A stretch of 64,000 nucleotides of DNA, taken from contig JAHDWK010000007.1 of assembly GCA_023382655.1 (NCBI GenBank), positions 62,001-126,000 of the forward strand, given 5' to 3'. Source of the DNA: Anaerolineae bacterium (lineage in GTDB: Bacteria; Chloroflexota; Anaerolineae; Promineifilales; Promineifilaceae). The position numbers and the translations under genes are program-made. Shown here piece by piece: positions 26,401 through 33,303 of the stretch. How positions within the stretch are numbered: the first letter of the stretch is position 1; each line of letters begins with the position of its first letter. The notes below the pieces were generated by a model that searched no databases, was not told the DNA's origin, and saw only the letters and a list, made by a program, of their open reading frames with translations.

Positions 26401-26839
26401 GATCAAGCAGCCGCCAGTTGTAGATATTCAAATCAATAAAGGAGAGATGGGGGGCGGGCTGCTGCAAACGCCGGCTGATTTGCGCCCACGGCCGTTGCAC
26501 CGCTGCCGGTATGGCCGCATAGGGTTCGGGCTGCACGTAATGGTAGGCGTGGGCAAAAATGCCAAAGATGGCGGCGGCGCGCAGCAAACAGGAGTCGGGC
26601 AGAGTGGCGGCGTCCAGCAGCGGCATCTGTTCCAGTTCGGCGCGCAGGGTCAGGCGACGGAACAGTTCCGGCAACTGCGCCGCCATTTCGTCCCAGGCGT
26701 GGAAGGCGGGCGGCAGGGAGAGGAGCGGCGGGCTGGTAGGCATAAAACCATGCGACTCTGATAAAAAGCCGAGATTTTCATGCCCCAGCCGTCTATTTTC
26801 GGCTTCAGCTTCAAGGAGAACATGGCGGCTGGGAATCAT
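23471..26839 (-). CDS. Fusion of IDO-like heme dioxygenase, flavin reductase and cytochrome b5
   Basis: A 1122-residue soluble protein. Residues about 34-393 align by eye with indoleamine 2,3-dioxygenase: LPELFRRLTLRAELEQMP, ENLALLIPILGNEDER, GPSGTAIPAFQLLDILFG (IDO: SAGQSSVFQCFDVLLG), RRWFPPHWRAFLDAAE (IDO: RRYMPPAHRNFLCSLE), and LLGRHRLKTYGF, whose His347 matches the proximal heme ligand. About 398-638 is a CysJ/P450-reductase-type FAD domain with RMYS at 571-574 but no FMN domain; 648-800 is the NAD(P) domain (LAGGTGLAPF, CYVCG). About 843-903 is cytochrome b5 with HPGG. A helical region of unknown function (915-1122) closes it. Human IDO Arg231, which binds the Trp carboxylate, is not matched, so the substrate may differ. 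Start: ATG overlapping the stop of the REC-CBS gene (TAATG), with GGAGG upstream. Confidence 0.82.
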   Translation of the reverse strand: MIPSRHVLLEAEAENRRLGHENLGFLSESHGFMPTSPPLLSLPPAFHAWDEMAAQLPELFRRLTLRAELEQMPLLDAATLPDSCLLRAAAIFGIFAHAYHYVQPEPYAAIPAAVQRPWAQISRRLQQPAPHLSFIDLNIYNWRLLDPHHADPMCMENLALLIPILGNEDERRFQMTPTEMMARFTPVLLACVRAQEAVAADDPAALQQELRFIADALQQLTYGVFAKVNPNAYHPLYVNPVVWGKTVAPIATPFQETGEIPGPSGTAIPAFQLLDILFGRRAYGSSIGRETAHARRWFPPHWRAFLDAAETISLADYVNQVGDRTLTGVFHTAVDAYAGETGLLGRHRLKTYGFLDLSFKAGRSKTLGGFAGAFDDRMWDKMDGELEKARLERYARAPQVCHFVPVSGVADVRREGSDWVKEIRLDMRGSGLECQPGDRCAILPENDPALVDKTLAALQASGDEPIPLNALWREAVKQRDGYQEARVLSLRALLTFGRIRPVSRAMAKRLYRLSHNETLWHILEARAEDQWELWDLLALLAAGGFQPRRLWQAEPGDVEHICRLIPPESFRMYSIAAVWRDAAGTLAEIGLLVGRLVYETPQTAVSPSQSRSGTASNYLARLGQPTAVARRVAIKLVHPPRFGLPADPQRPLVMLAGGTGLAPFLSLIAARAAQNGGENWLFFGTRTPQDLYAQERLETWVAQGKLNLRVAFSRADVGVAWVDGRFTFPPASRGYIDAVMRQPENAQLLVHLLQNQAEGGRGAVCYVCGHVAFAHTVTETIKEILAQYGGGAAQAQQLLYRLVGEDRYLLEVFTTYAGAQFAQERAIPASAVVDKNNDENGYWLIINGRVYDLSEFAHLHPGGLKIMRSYAGMDATAAYRMVLHDVNSEVDALLGLYEIGVVRRLDLGPAWGVALSPDGLQFVTLTDVYRAWVRLLYQVVEMENALANDFSIRQEPMTVDEAAHGVSLSRYRLQQYLQSHARFRRDYQAKVVGERLHQLWLLTASLCDEMATATWLPERLTAVQNSAAAQQFAAWENELTTRLHQLPPDVSLTEFEAACVLLEQADRAFMQDMKSALRQGIELFEQYEAGTLVHGRAALLALMKGLPELLVGYYTAVFASEP

Positions 26840-27693
26840 TACCACCCTCCGACAACGGCCTGGCAGATGTTGGCGCGGGAGACGGTGCCCAGCAGACGGC
26901 CGTTTTCCACCACTGGCAGGCGACGAATCTGGCGGCTGATGAGGACGGTCGCTGCCTTAGCCACATGATCATCCGGGTGTAGGGTGAGCGGCTGGCGAAT
27001 GACCAGGGGCATAATTGGCTTGTCTGACAAAGCCTGCCCTTTGCGCAAAAATAGCTGATAAGCATCGGCCAGGGTGCCACCTTCGGCCAGAATTTCGTCA
27101 AAATCGGGCAGGGCGGCGCGCAAAATATCCCCTTCCGACAGGACACCCACAAAGCCGCCGTCGCTGTCTATGACCATCAAATCACCGACGCCGGAGAGGG
27201 CGACGATTTCGGCGGCGTGGTGCAGATTGGAGTCACAGTGGATGCGGGCCACCTGGTTGCTCATAATGCCGCGCACACGCATGGCAGGCAGGCGCACGGC
27301 CGTTTCCCACTGCGCCAACAGGGCAGCCAGCGCCGGGTAGAGGGTGGTTTCCGGTGGAGTCAACGGCCGTACCAGATACCGGTCTATGCCCACTTCATTG
27401 ATGCTGCGGATGGCGGTCTCGCTGTCGGCAAAATCGGCCAGCAGCACCTTTTTGGCCTGCGGGTACAAATGACCCGCTTCCCCTAAAAAGGTAATGCCGC
27501 TCATATCCGCCATCTGCTGGTCGGCCAGAAAGAGGGCCACATCCTCGCCGGCGTCGTAACAGCTTTTCAACTGGCGGCTGGCGTCGACGCCGGTCACGGC
27601 CGTGAGCAGCCGGTAATCGGTGTGCGTGTGGGCGGCTACGGCCGTAGCCACGGCGGGATCGGGAGACATGAGAAAGAGGATTGGTTTGGGCAT
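26839..27693 (-). CDS. Response-regulator-like protein with a CBS pair
   Basis: The 284-residue cytoplasmic protein has a REC-like domain at about 3-125 (ILFLMSPDP, phospho-acceptor region ALFLADQQMADMSG, RYLVRPLTPPE) and two CBS motifs (about 140-200, VRGIMSNQVARIHCDSNLHHA with GVLSEGDIL; about 225-283, VIRQPLTLHPDDHVAKAA with RRLPVVENGRLLGTV). CBS pairs usually bind adenosine nucleotides or SAM. There is no DNA-binding output domain. The ATG at PKPILFLM has GGAG five to six bases upstream; the longer frame would include a spacer hairpin. The stop overlaps the start of the dioxygenase fusion, so the two are translated together and this protein may sense the cell's energy state for it (inference). 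Confidence 0.85.
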   Translation of the reverse strand: MPKPILFLMSPDPAVATAVAAHTHTDYRLLTAVTGVDASRQLKSCYDAGEDVALFLADQQMADMSGITFLGEAGHLYPQAKKVLLADFADSETAIRSINEVGIDRYLVRPLTPPETTLYPALAALLAQWETAVRLPAMRVRGIMSNQVARIHCDSNLHHAAEIVALSGVGDLMVIDSDGGFVGVLSEGDILRAALPDFDEILAEGGTLADAYQLFLRKGQALSDKPIMPLVIRQPLTLHPDDHVAKAATVLISRQIRRLPVVENGRLLGTVSRANICQAVVGGW

Positions 27694-27710
27694 AAAAACT
27701 CCGCAGTGAA

Positions 27711-27771
27711 GTGCCAGGCACGGGGCAAACGGCCCTGGTCTGGCGCATTCCTGGCGCCCCGTGCCTGGCAC
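27711..27771. repeat. Spacer hairpin GTGCCAGGCACGGGGC
   Basis: A 16-bp arm (27711-27726) pairs perfectly with 27756-27771; the loop is 29 bases. The arm is closely related to that of the hairpin at 41207-41262 (TGCCAGGCAAGGGGCA), so both belong to one repeat family. It lies between ridA and the REC-CBS gene and may attenuate readthrough. Confidence 0.8.
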
Positions 27772-27777
27772 TGCCTA

Positions 27778-28164
27778 TCACTCAGGAATAATAGCGATCA
27801 TTTCAATTTCCACCTTTGCCCCCAGGGGCAGTTTTCCGGCCTGGTAGGTGGTGCGGGCGGGGGGATTGTGAGGTAAGTAACGGCCGTAGACCTCATTCAT
27901 CGCCCCGAAATCAGCCATATCGGCCAGGAGGACGGTAGATTTCACCACGTGGTCAAAACTGGTCCCGGCGGCGGCCAACACCGCCTGCAAATTTTGCAGC
28001 ACCCGCTCCGTTTCCGTCTGCACGTCACTGTTGATCATCTGCCCGGTGCCCGGTTCCAGGGCAATTTGCCCGGCCGTAAAGAGGAAATCCCCGGCCTTCA
28101 CCGCCTGGGAATACGGGCCAACCACACCGGGGGCTTTATCGGAAAATACGATTTCTTTTTGCAT
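27778..28164 (-). CDS. ridA: RidA family enamine/imine deaminase
   Basis: The 128-residue protein matches the RidA/YjgF/UK114 family: GPYSQAVKAGDFLFTAGQIALEPGTG near the N-terminus and NPPARTTYQAGKLPLGAKVEIEM with the carboxylate-binding Arg near the C-terminus. RidA hydrolyses reactive 2-aminoacrylate-type enamines made by PLP enzymes; related members act as 2-aminomuconate deaminase. The ATG before QKEIVFSD is preferred to the in-frame GTG two codons earlier because AAAGGAG is correctly spaced only from the ATG. It is upstream of, and co-oriented with, the REC-CBS and dioxygenase fusion genes, separated by a hairpin. Confidence 0.92.
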   Translation of the reverse strand: MQKEIVFSDKAPGVVGPYSQAVKAGDFLFTAGQIALEPGTGQMINSDVQTETERVLQNLQAVLAAAGTSFDHVVKSTVLLADMADFGAMNEVYGRYLPHNPPARTTYQAGKLPLGAKVEIEMIAIIPE

Positions 28165-28177
28165 GGTCACTCCTTTG

Positions 28178-28210
28178 GAATTATGAAGGATGAATTAGGA
28201 ATTATGAAGG
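28178..28210. repeat. AATTATGAAGGATGAATTAGG spacer repeat (inverse of 10271-10303)
   Basis: Two GAATTATGAAGG units flank GATGAATTAGG. The same sequence in inverted orientation precedes asnS. The rest of the 28211-28400 spacer, between divergent ridA and the WD40 lipoprotein, has one ACGGCCGT octamer and no recognised promoter. Confidence 0.7.
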
Positions 28211-28400
28211 GTATCCTTCGTCGCTCATTTCTCGTCTATCGTATCACAACTTGGGTGAAGGGCCGATGAATGGAGTCCTTGCCACTGCCGGCGTGCCCTA
28301 AAACATTCCTTATCGTGCAGCGGGCGTTGGGTAAACAACACCCATTTTGCGGAATAATAACGGCCGTACCTGCCCATTCCGCAGCGTTACAAAGGTTGGC

Positions 28401-30680
28401 ATGTCTACCCACATCCACTTCACTTTTTTGTTAATCATATTGCTGGCTGGCTGCACGGCCGTACCCGATGCCGAAATCAGCACGGCCGTACCCACCCGTA
28501 CCGTTGCTCCCACTGCCGAAACGACGGCCGTACCCACGCCTACGCCATTCCCGCAACCATCACCTTCGTCAACGGCCGTACCCTCTCCGGAAACCACTCC
28601 CCGCGCCACCCCCACCAATGTAGCCACTCTCCCCACCATCCAGTTCGGCCAGCCGTTCTGGCTGGGGCGCGGTGTGATTCAGGACGCCGCTTTCCTGCCG
28701 GGTGGCGAACAGGTAGCGGTTGGTTGGGCCAATGGGTTGTCACTGTTTAACGTGGCCGATGCCGCCGAAAGATGGCATGTCTCTTTCGCCGCGCCACTCA
28801 TCGCCATCACGGTACATCCACAGGGTACGGCCGTGGCTGCGGCCTTAAGCGATGGCTTGATTGTGGTGGTAGACGCCGCCACCGGGCAGGCACAGCCGTT
28901 TCCATTCGCGGCTCCTAACGCTTACTGGGGTGATGTGGCCTGGTCGCCAGACGGCCGTACCATTGCCTTCCAATTCATCGGCCCCCGGCGTGGCGACCCC
29001 ATCTACCTGCTCAATGTGGCCGACGGAGCGGTGGCAGAAGTACCAGGCACAATGTTAGATGAAACCATACGGCCGTACCTGGTCTGGTCGCCGGACAGCC
29101 AGGCGCTTACCTTACCCTCATTGGGGGACGTGTGTGGCCGCCTGGTCAACGTGATGACCGGAGACACGTTCCTGCCCTTGTCCCATGAAACCGGCTGTTA
29201 TGATTCCTATGCCGTCGCCTGGTCGCCGGACGGCGCGCCATCTGGCGGTACCCTGGCGCTGGCTGCCAGCAACGAAATTCATTTGTTGGATGCAGCCACT
29301 TTTGAAATTCAAAACCGGCTGCCCGGCAGTCCGCTCAGTTTCAGTTCTGTGCAAACGGGCGATTCCCTGGTGTTCAGCACTGACGGCCGTACCCTGTGCA
29401 GCAAAGGCGGCTTCGGCTTCTACTCCACCTTTTACCCCTTCAAGGTGTGGGATGTCGCCAGCGGTGAATTGGCCGGGCAGCAAGGGGAGGATGGCATTTT
29501 GCCGGTACTGGAGGGCGAAAACCCACAACGGATGACTGTCATCTGTGACGACAATATCATCACCTCCCTGTTCCGCGACGGCCGTATCACCACCTGGACG
29601 CCTCAACCCGACATGCAGACGGCTGCCGAAGAAACGGTTAGCGTCGTTCCCGTTATTGCTGCCTCATATCACATGGTCTGGTCAGCCGACGGCCGTAAAA
29701 TCGCCGCACCCAACCGGTATGGCAGCACGGCCGTGTGGGATGTGGTCTCAAACAGACTGGAAGCCAACTTTGACATTTTGGGTGGCACGCCGGCGCTCAG
29801 CGCCGACGGCCGTCTCATCGCCCTGCTTAATTGGGAAAATGGCGAAATTGTCATTTACGACCTGGAAACGCAGCAGTTTCGCAGCCACCTGCCAGAAGCT
29901 ACCTCGCTGCCCCGCGACGCCTTTTCACCCGACGGCACACTGCTGGCCTACGGTTCCGGCCATCAGGTGCGGTTGGTTGAACCACTGACAGGGGAACCCA
30001 CGGCCGTACTGGACGGCCATCCCACCGGTTCCACGATTCGCCGGGTTTTCTGGTCACCGGACGGTTCTGCCCTGGTGACGGCTGGGGCGAAAGAAGAAGC
30101 GGGCGAACTGATTCTTTGGGAACGGGCGGCCGATGGCGAATTCCATGAAACATTTCGCTCCCAATCCGTCCGCGCCGGGTATGATTTTGGCGTGGTATTA
30201 GCTGCGTTCAGCCCCAACGGCAATCTGGTCGCCCTGGAAAATTTGCCCCGCCCTGAGGCCAGCGAATTCAAAATTGCCATTTATGATCGGGAGACAGGGG
30301 GTGTCATTCGTTGGCTGGCAGAGCATCAACTGGCAACCTGGGTTGCCGATGAGACCCTGCTCACGGCCGAAGCACAGTATAACACCCGCCTGACACAGTG
30401 GAATGTGCACACCGGCGAGCAAACTATCGGACAGGCAAACGACGTGGGCGGCCATGCTTATGCGCCTGACGGCCTCTTTTTTGCCCGGCAAAGCGTTAGC
30501 GGTCGCAGCATCAACCGGGAGATAGACATTCATTTTTGGCAATCCAACCAATTGGTTGAACGCCTCTGGTTTGGAAATGATATATTGCAGGTTAGCTGGT
30601 CGCCAGACGGCCGTTACCTGGCGGCCCTGGCTGTGGATGGCACCATTCGCGTCTGGCCGGTGGTGGCAGCGGATAATTAA
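28401..30680 (+). CDS. WD40-type beta-propeller lipoprotein
   Basis: The 759-residue protein has a lipoprotein signal with lipobox LLAGC (Cys about 17), a Thr/Pro/Ala-rich linker (residues about 18-75) and then repeats with the WD40/TolB signature WSPDGR (VAWSPDGRTIAFQ, LVWSPDSQALTLPS, MVWSADGRKIAAPN, VFWSPDGSALVTAG, VSWSPDGRYLAAL), probably two propellers. It should be anchored on the outer face of the membrane as a binding or scaffolding protein. Fifteen ACGGCCGT octamers lie in or just before it, more than in any other gene: in the linker they encode T-A-V, in the propeller D-G-R. The linker is shared with the next lipoprotein. Start: ATG before STHIHFTF; the upstream frame lacks RBS support. 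Confidence 0.82.
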   Translation: MSTHIHFTFLLIILLAGCTAVPDAEISTAVPTRTVAPTAETTAVPTPTPFPQPSPSSTAVPSPETTPRATPTNVATLPTIQFGQPFWLGRGVIQDAAFLPGGEQVAVGWANGLSLFNVADAAERWHVSFAAPLIAITVHPQGTAVAAALSDGLIVVVDAATGQAQPFPFAAPNAYWGDVAWSPDGRTIAFQFIGPRRGDPIYLLNVADGAVAEVPGTMLDETIRPYLVWSPDSQALTLPSLGDVCGRLVNVMTGDTFLPLSHETGCYDSYAVAWSPDGAPSGGTLALAASNEIHLLDAATFEIQNRLPGSPLSFSSVQTGDSLVFSTDGRTLCSKGGFGFYSTFYPFKVWDVASGELAGQQGEDGILPVLEGENPQRMTVICDDNIITSLFRDGRITTWTPQPDMQTAAEETVSVVPVIAASYHMVWSADGRKIAAPNRYGSTAVWDVVSNRLEANFDILGGTPALSADGRLIALLNWENGEIVIYDLETQQFRSHLPEATSLPRDAFSPDGTLLAYGSGHQVRLVEPLTGEPTAVLDGHPTGSTIRRVFWSPDGSALVTAGAKEEAGELILWERAADGEFHETFRSQSVRAGYDFGVVLAAFSPNGNLVALENLPRPEASEFKIAIYDRETGGVIRWLAEHQLATWVADETLLTAEAQYNTRLTQWNVHTGEQTIGQANDVGGHAYAPDGLFFARQSVSGRSINREIDIHFWQSNQLVERLWFGNDILQVSWSPDGRYLAALAVDGTIRVWPVVAADN

Positions 30681-30687
30681 CAGATAC

Positions 30688-30739
30688 ACGGAGGGGAGGC
30701 TTTAGCCGACAGCATTATCGGCTAAAGCCTCCCCTCCGT
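30688..30739. repeat. 22-bp perfect hairpin with core GGCTTTAGCCGA
   Basis: Arms 30688-30709 and 30718-30739 are perfectly complementary over 22 bp with an 8-base loop. Nearly the same hairpin (arm differing mainly by a GGTG for GGGG) stands at 49941-49988, so this is a dispersed repeat. It separates the two lipoprotein genes. Confidence 0.9.
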
Positions 30740-30760
30740 CATTCATAATGAGAAAACAGA

Positions 30761-31510
30761 ATGAACCGACAATCAGCAGCTTTGCTTTTTTTGTGGTTTT
30801 TGGCTGGCTGCACGGCCGTACCTGACGCCGAAATCAGCACGGCCGTACCCACACGCACCGCTGTCCCCACTGCCGAAACGACGGCCGTGCCCACACCGAC
30901 GCCGCTCCCACAACCATCACCTTCAGCAACGGTCGTGCCGCTCACGCAAACCTATCAGGACGAGACTTATGGCTTTGCCTTTCAATACCCGGCTCATTGG
31001 ACAGTAGCTCCTCGTGATCACATCGTCAGCGTGGTGCATCAGGGCACTGGCATTGCTTTACGCTTCCGTTTCAAGCAAGTAGGAGAGGAACTGCTGCTCA
31101 CCCCCTCCGGCGTATCGGCCGGCAATCTGGTTAACCAGGGTGAGATTTCGTTTTTAGGGCAGATGGTGGCTAAGAATGTGCTGGTTTACCAGGGCAAAGA
31201 CAAAGCTGTGCTGTATGACAATCTGGCCGAACTGCCGCGTGGAAATTTGATCTTTTCCCTGCAATTAGCCGCTAATGACAACGACTATGAAGCCATAGAC
31301 ATCCCAGACGTCATTCAAACCGAAGCTGAGGCCATCATTGCCTCCTTTGTGATGGAGGACACGGCCGCACCTACCGAAACAGCCACCCACATCCCTCTCC
31401 CCCAAATCAACAGCCAGACCATTCACTGTTTACCGCACCCTATGATTCTGGGGGGACGATTTTGTAAACTTTGCCCGTGTTGCCAGCAGGCCCGATCATA
31501 TCTGTCGTGA
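30761..31510 (+). CDS. Lipoprotein with T-A-V linker (leader duplicate of the preceding gene)
   Basis: The 249-residue protein has a lipobox FLAGC and a linker almost identical to that of the WD40 lipoprotein upstream (CTAVPDAEISTAVPTRT), then a globular region beginning TYGFAFQYPAHWTV, similar to PsbP/DUF1795-like lipoprotein domains. The last 25 or so residues (from about position 224) are read from sequence that is antisense to the 3' end of the convergent sugar dehydrogenase gene, and look unnatural (CKLCPCCQQARSYLS), so the original stop may have been lost. Role unknown; location outer face of the membrane. Confidence 0.7.
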   Translation: MNRQSAALLFLWFLAGCTAVPDAEISTAVPTRTAVPTAETTAVPTPTPLPQPSPSATVVPLTQTYQDETYGFAFQYPAHWTVAPRDHIVSVVHQGTGIALRFRFKQVGEELLLTPSGVSAGNLVNQGEISFLGQMVAKNVLVYQGKDKAVLYDNLAELPRGNLIFSLQLAANDNDYEAIDIPDVIQTEAEAIIASFVMEDTAAPTETATHIPLPQINSQTIHCLPHPMILGGRFCKLCPCCQQARSYLS

Positions 31511-33032
31511 GTACATACATCTCGCCGTCGTTGTCCTGGCCAAAGGAGAGCAGGAAGGCGTTGAGACGGCCCGAAGCTGCTTCGGGTTCGCCACTTTCAT
31601 TTCCAGCCACCGCCAACTCTTGCATCACCCACATCCCGCCCTCATCTGGCGGCATGGCTACAAAAAGTGAACCATCGCCTGGGTCAAAAGCCCGGCTCCA
31701 ATCGCCAAAGATGTAGAGACCATCAAATTGCGGCAGCATGCTACCCCGGTAAACGTTGCCCCCGATGACCACCAGACCCAACCCACCAGAGGCGTTGGCG
31801 TTTTGGTATTCGATGATGGGGTCAATGAGGGCACGGCCGTCCGCATCCTCATTCGGGCATTCTGGCAAAGAAGCATTGGGGCTGGCTGTGCTGAAACAAT
31901 GAGAGGCTTCTTTCACGTTCCAGCCATAGTTGCCGCCGCTTTCCACCATGCTCACCTCCTCCCACAAATTCTGCCCGGCATCGCTGACAAAAAGGGCATT
32001 GTCGCCGCCTATATCAAACGAAAGGCGGTACGGGTTGCGGAAACCAATCGCCCAGATTTCTTCTGCCCCAGCCTGACCGACAAAGGGGTTATCGGCGGGG
32101 ATAGCATAGGCTGTGCCGTTTGCCCCTTCGTTGTCCACGTCAATGCGGAGAATGCTGCCCAGCAGATTTTGGGCCAGGTCTTGTCCGTTGCCGCCACTGT
32201 TCACATCATACCAATCTTCTACATGCCCCAGGCCAATATCATTCGCCTCGCCGCCATCACCGAGAGGGACGTAAAGATAGCCATCCGGGCCAAAGGCGAT
32301 CTGCCCACCGTTGTGGTTCGATTGCGGTTGGTCAACTTGCAGCAAAACGCGCTCGGAGTTGGGATCGGCCGTGTCCGGGTTGTCGGTGGAAACTGTGAAC
32401 TCGGAGATGTGGCTGGTATGGTTCCAACCCTGGGATGCTTCGGCACGAAGAGGGGCGCTGTAATAAACGAAGAAACGGCCGTTACTGGCAAAGTCCGGAT
32501 GGAAAGCCAGCCCCAACAAACCACGTTCGTCATAATCCTCATTTACATCCACCATACGATCCTGAATGTCCAGAAACGGCTCGCCCATCAATTCACCATC
32601 GGCCGAAATAATTCTGATCTGGCCGATCTGGTCGGCCACAAAGAGACGACCGCTTTCATCCGGGGCCTCCATCAGGGCAATAGGAGATGTGAAACCTTCC
32701 GCCACCAATTGCAGCCCGATGGTACTGACATCGGCCAGTGTAGTGGGGGTCATCGCTTCTGTGGCGGTGGGTTCGGACGTTGCCGTTACCGTCGGTACTA
32801 CCGTCGGTGTCGCTGGCGCTTCGGCCGTTGGTTCAGTCGTCGGCGTTTCGGCAATTGTTATCGTTGTTGCGGTTTCGGCTGGCGTAGCGGTTGCCGCCAT
32901 CGTGGGTGTCTCGGCCACTTCTTCAACCGCCGGGGAGGTAGCTGTGGCTTCGGCGGGTTCTTCCGTGGTACCACAGGCCATCAACAAAGAGATGGCAGCT
33001 ATCAAAAATAGGAAAAGGATTAAACGTCGCAT
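31440..33032 (-). CDS. PQQ-dependent sugar dehydrogenase-like lipoprotein (GSDH family)
   Basis: The 530-residue protein has a lipoprotein signal (lipobox LLMAC), a long Thr/Ala/Pro linker (about residues 22-100) and a six-bladed propeller of the glucose/sorbosone dehydrogenase family: DERGLLGLAFHPDF, NHNGGQIAFGPDGYLYVPLGDGG, GFRNPYRLSFD, ESGGNYGWNVKEASHCF. Members oxidise aldoses with PQQ in the periplasm or outside the cell. The start at MRRLILFLFL follows GAGGAG; the longer frame is not needed. The peptide GEPEAASGRL near the C-terminus is encoded by a 28-bp REP-like element. The 271-base spacer upstream (33033-33303) is AT-rich and shows no firm promoter. Confidence 0.87.
   Translation of the reverse strand: MRRLILFLFLIAAISLLMACGTTEEPAEATATSPAVEEVAETPTMAATATPAETATTITIAETPTTEPTAEAPATPTVVPTVTATSEPTATEAMTPTTLADVSTIGLQLVAEGFTSPIALMEAPDESGRLFVADQIGQIRIISADGELMGEPFLDIQDRMVDVNEDYDERGLLGLAFHPDFASNGRFFVYYSAPLRAEASQGWNHTSHISEFTVSTDNPDTADPNSERVLLQVDQPQSNHNGGQIAFGPDGYLYVPLGDGGEANDIGLGHVEDWYDVNSGGNGQDLAQNLLGSILRIDVDNEGANGTAYAIPADNPFVGQAGAEEIWAIGFRNPYRLSFDIGGDNALFVSDAGQNLWEEVSMVESGGNYGWNVKEASHCFSTASPNASLPECPNEDADGRALIDPIIEYQNANASGGLGLVVIGGNVYRGSMLPQFDGLYIFGDWSRAFDPGDGSLFVAMPPDEGGMWVMQELAVAGNESGEPEAASGRLNAFLLSFGQDNDGEMYVLTTDMIGPAGNTGKVYKIVPPES
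31565..31592. repeat. REP-like element inside the GSDH gene
   Basis: GACGGCCCGAAG followed by CTGCTTCGGGTTCGCC; the core CCCGAAGC-n-GCTTCGGG is a palindrome. A copy with a single change lies at 49141-49168, and an inverted one at 49511-49537. Here it is in frame and encodes GEPEAASGRL on the minus strand. Confidence 0.85.
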
Positions 33033-33303
33033 TATTTTTCTCCTCAAAAAATGTTTGTATGGACAATTCATCGCCAACAAACGTTTTAGGACAGGTTAAT
33101 AATGATACGCAACTACATGCTTGTTACAACTATACGAGGTATAGATTAGAGGATATAGGTTTGGATATAAACTATTCACTTATGAACCAAAAGATTGGTT
33201 CTGTTTCTCTAGATCGGCTCTGGTGGGCACGGCCGTTGCCTGATCCAATAACAAGAAATGAAAAGTGAGCTGGCTATCTCTCACTTCTCAAGTCATTACC
33301 CCA

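Noticed and set aside
31728..33011. A 427-codon plus-strand frame opposite the sugar dehydrogenase gene
   Set aside because: Low-complexity Cys/Arg/Gly tail arising from the reverse of a Thr/Ala-rich linker; the minus-strand lipoprotein has a signal, lipobox and family motifs.
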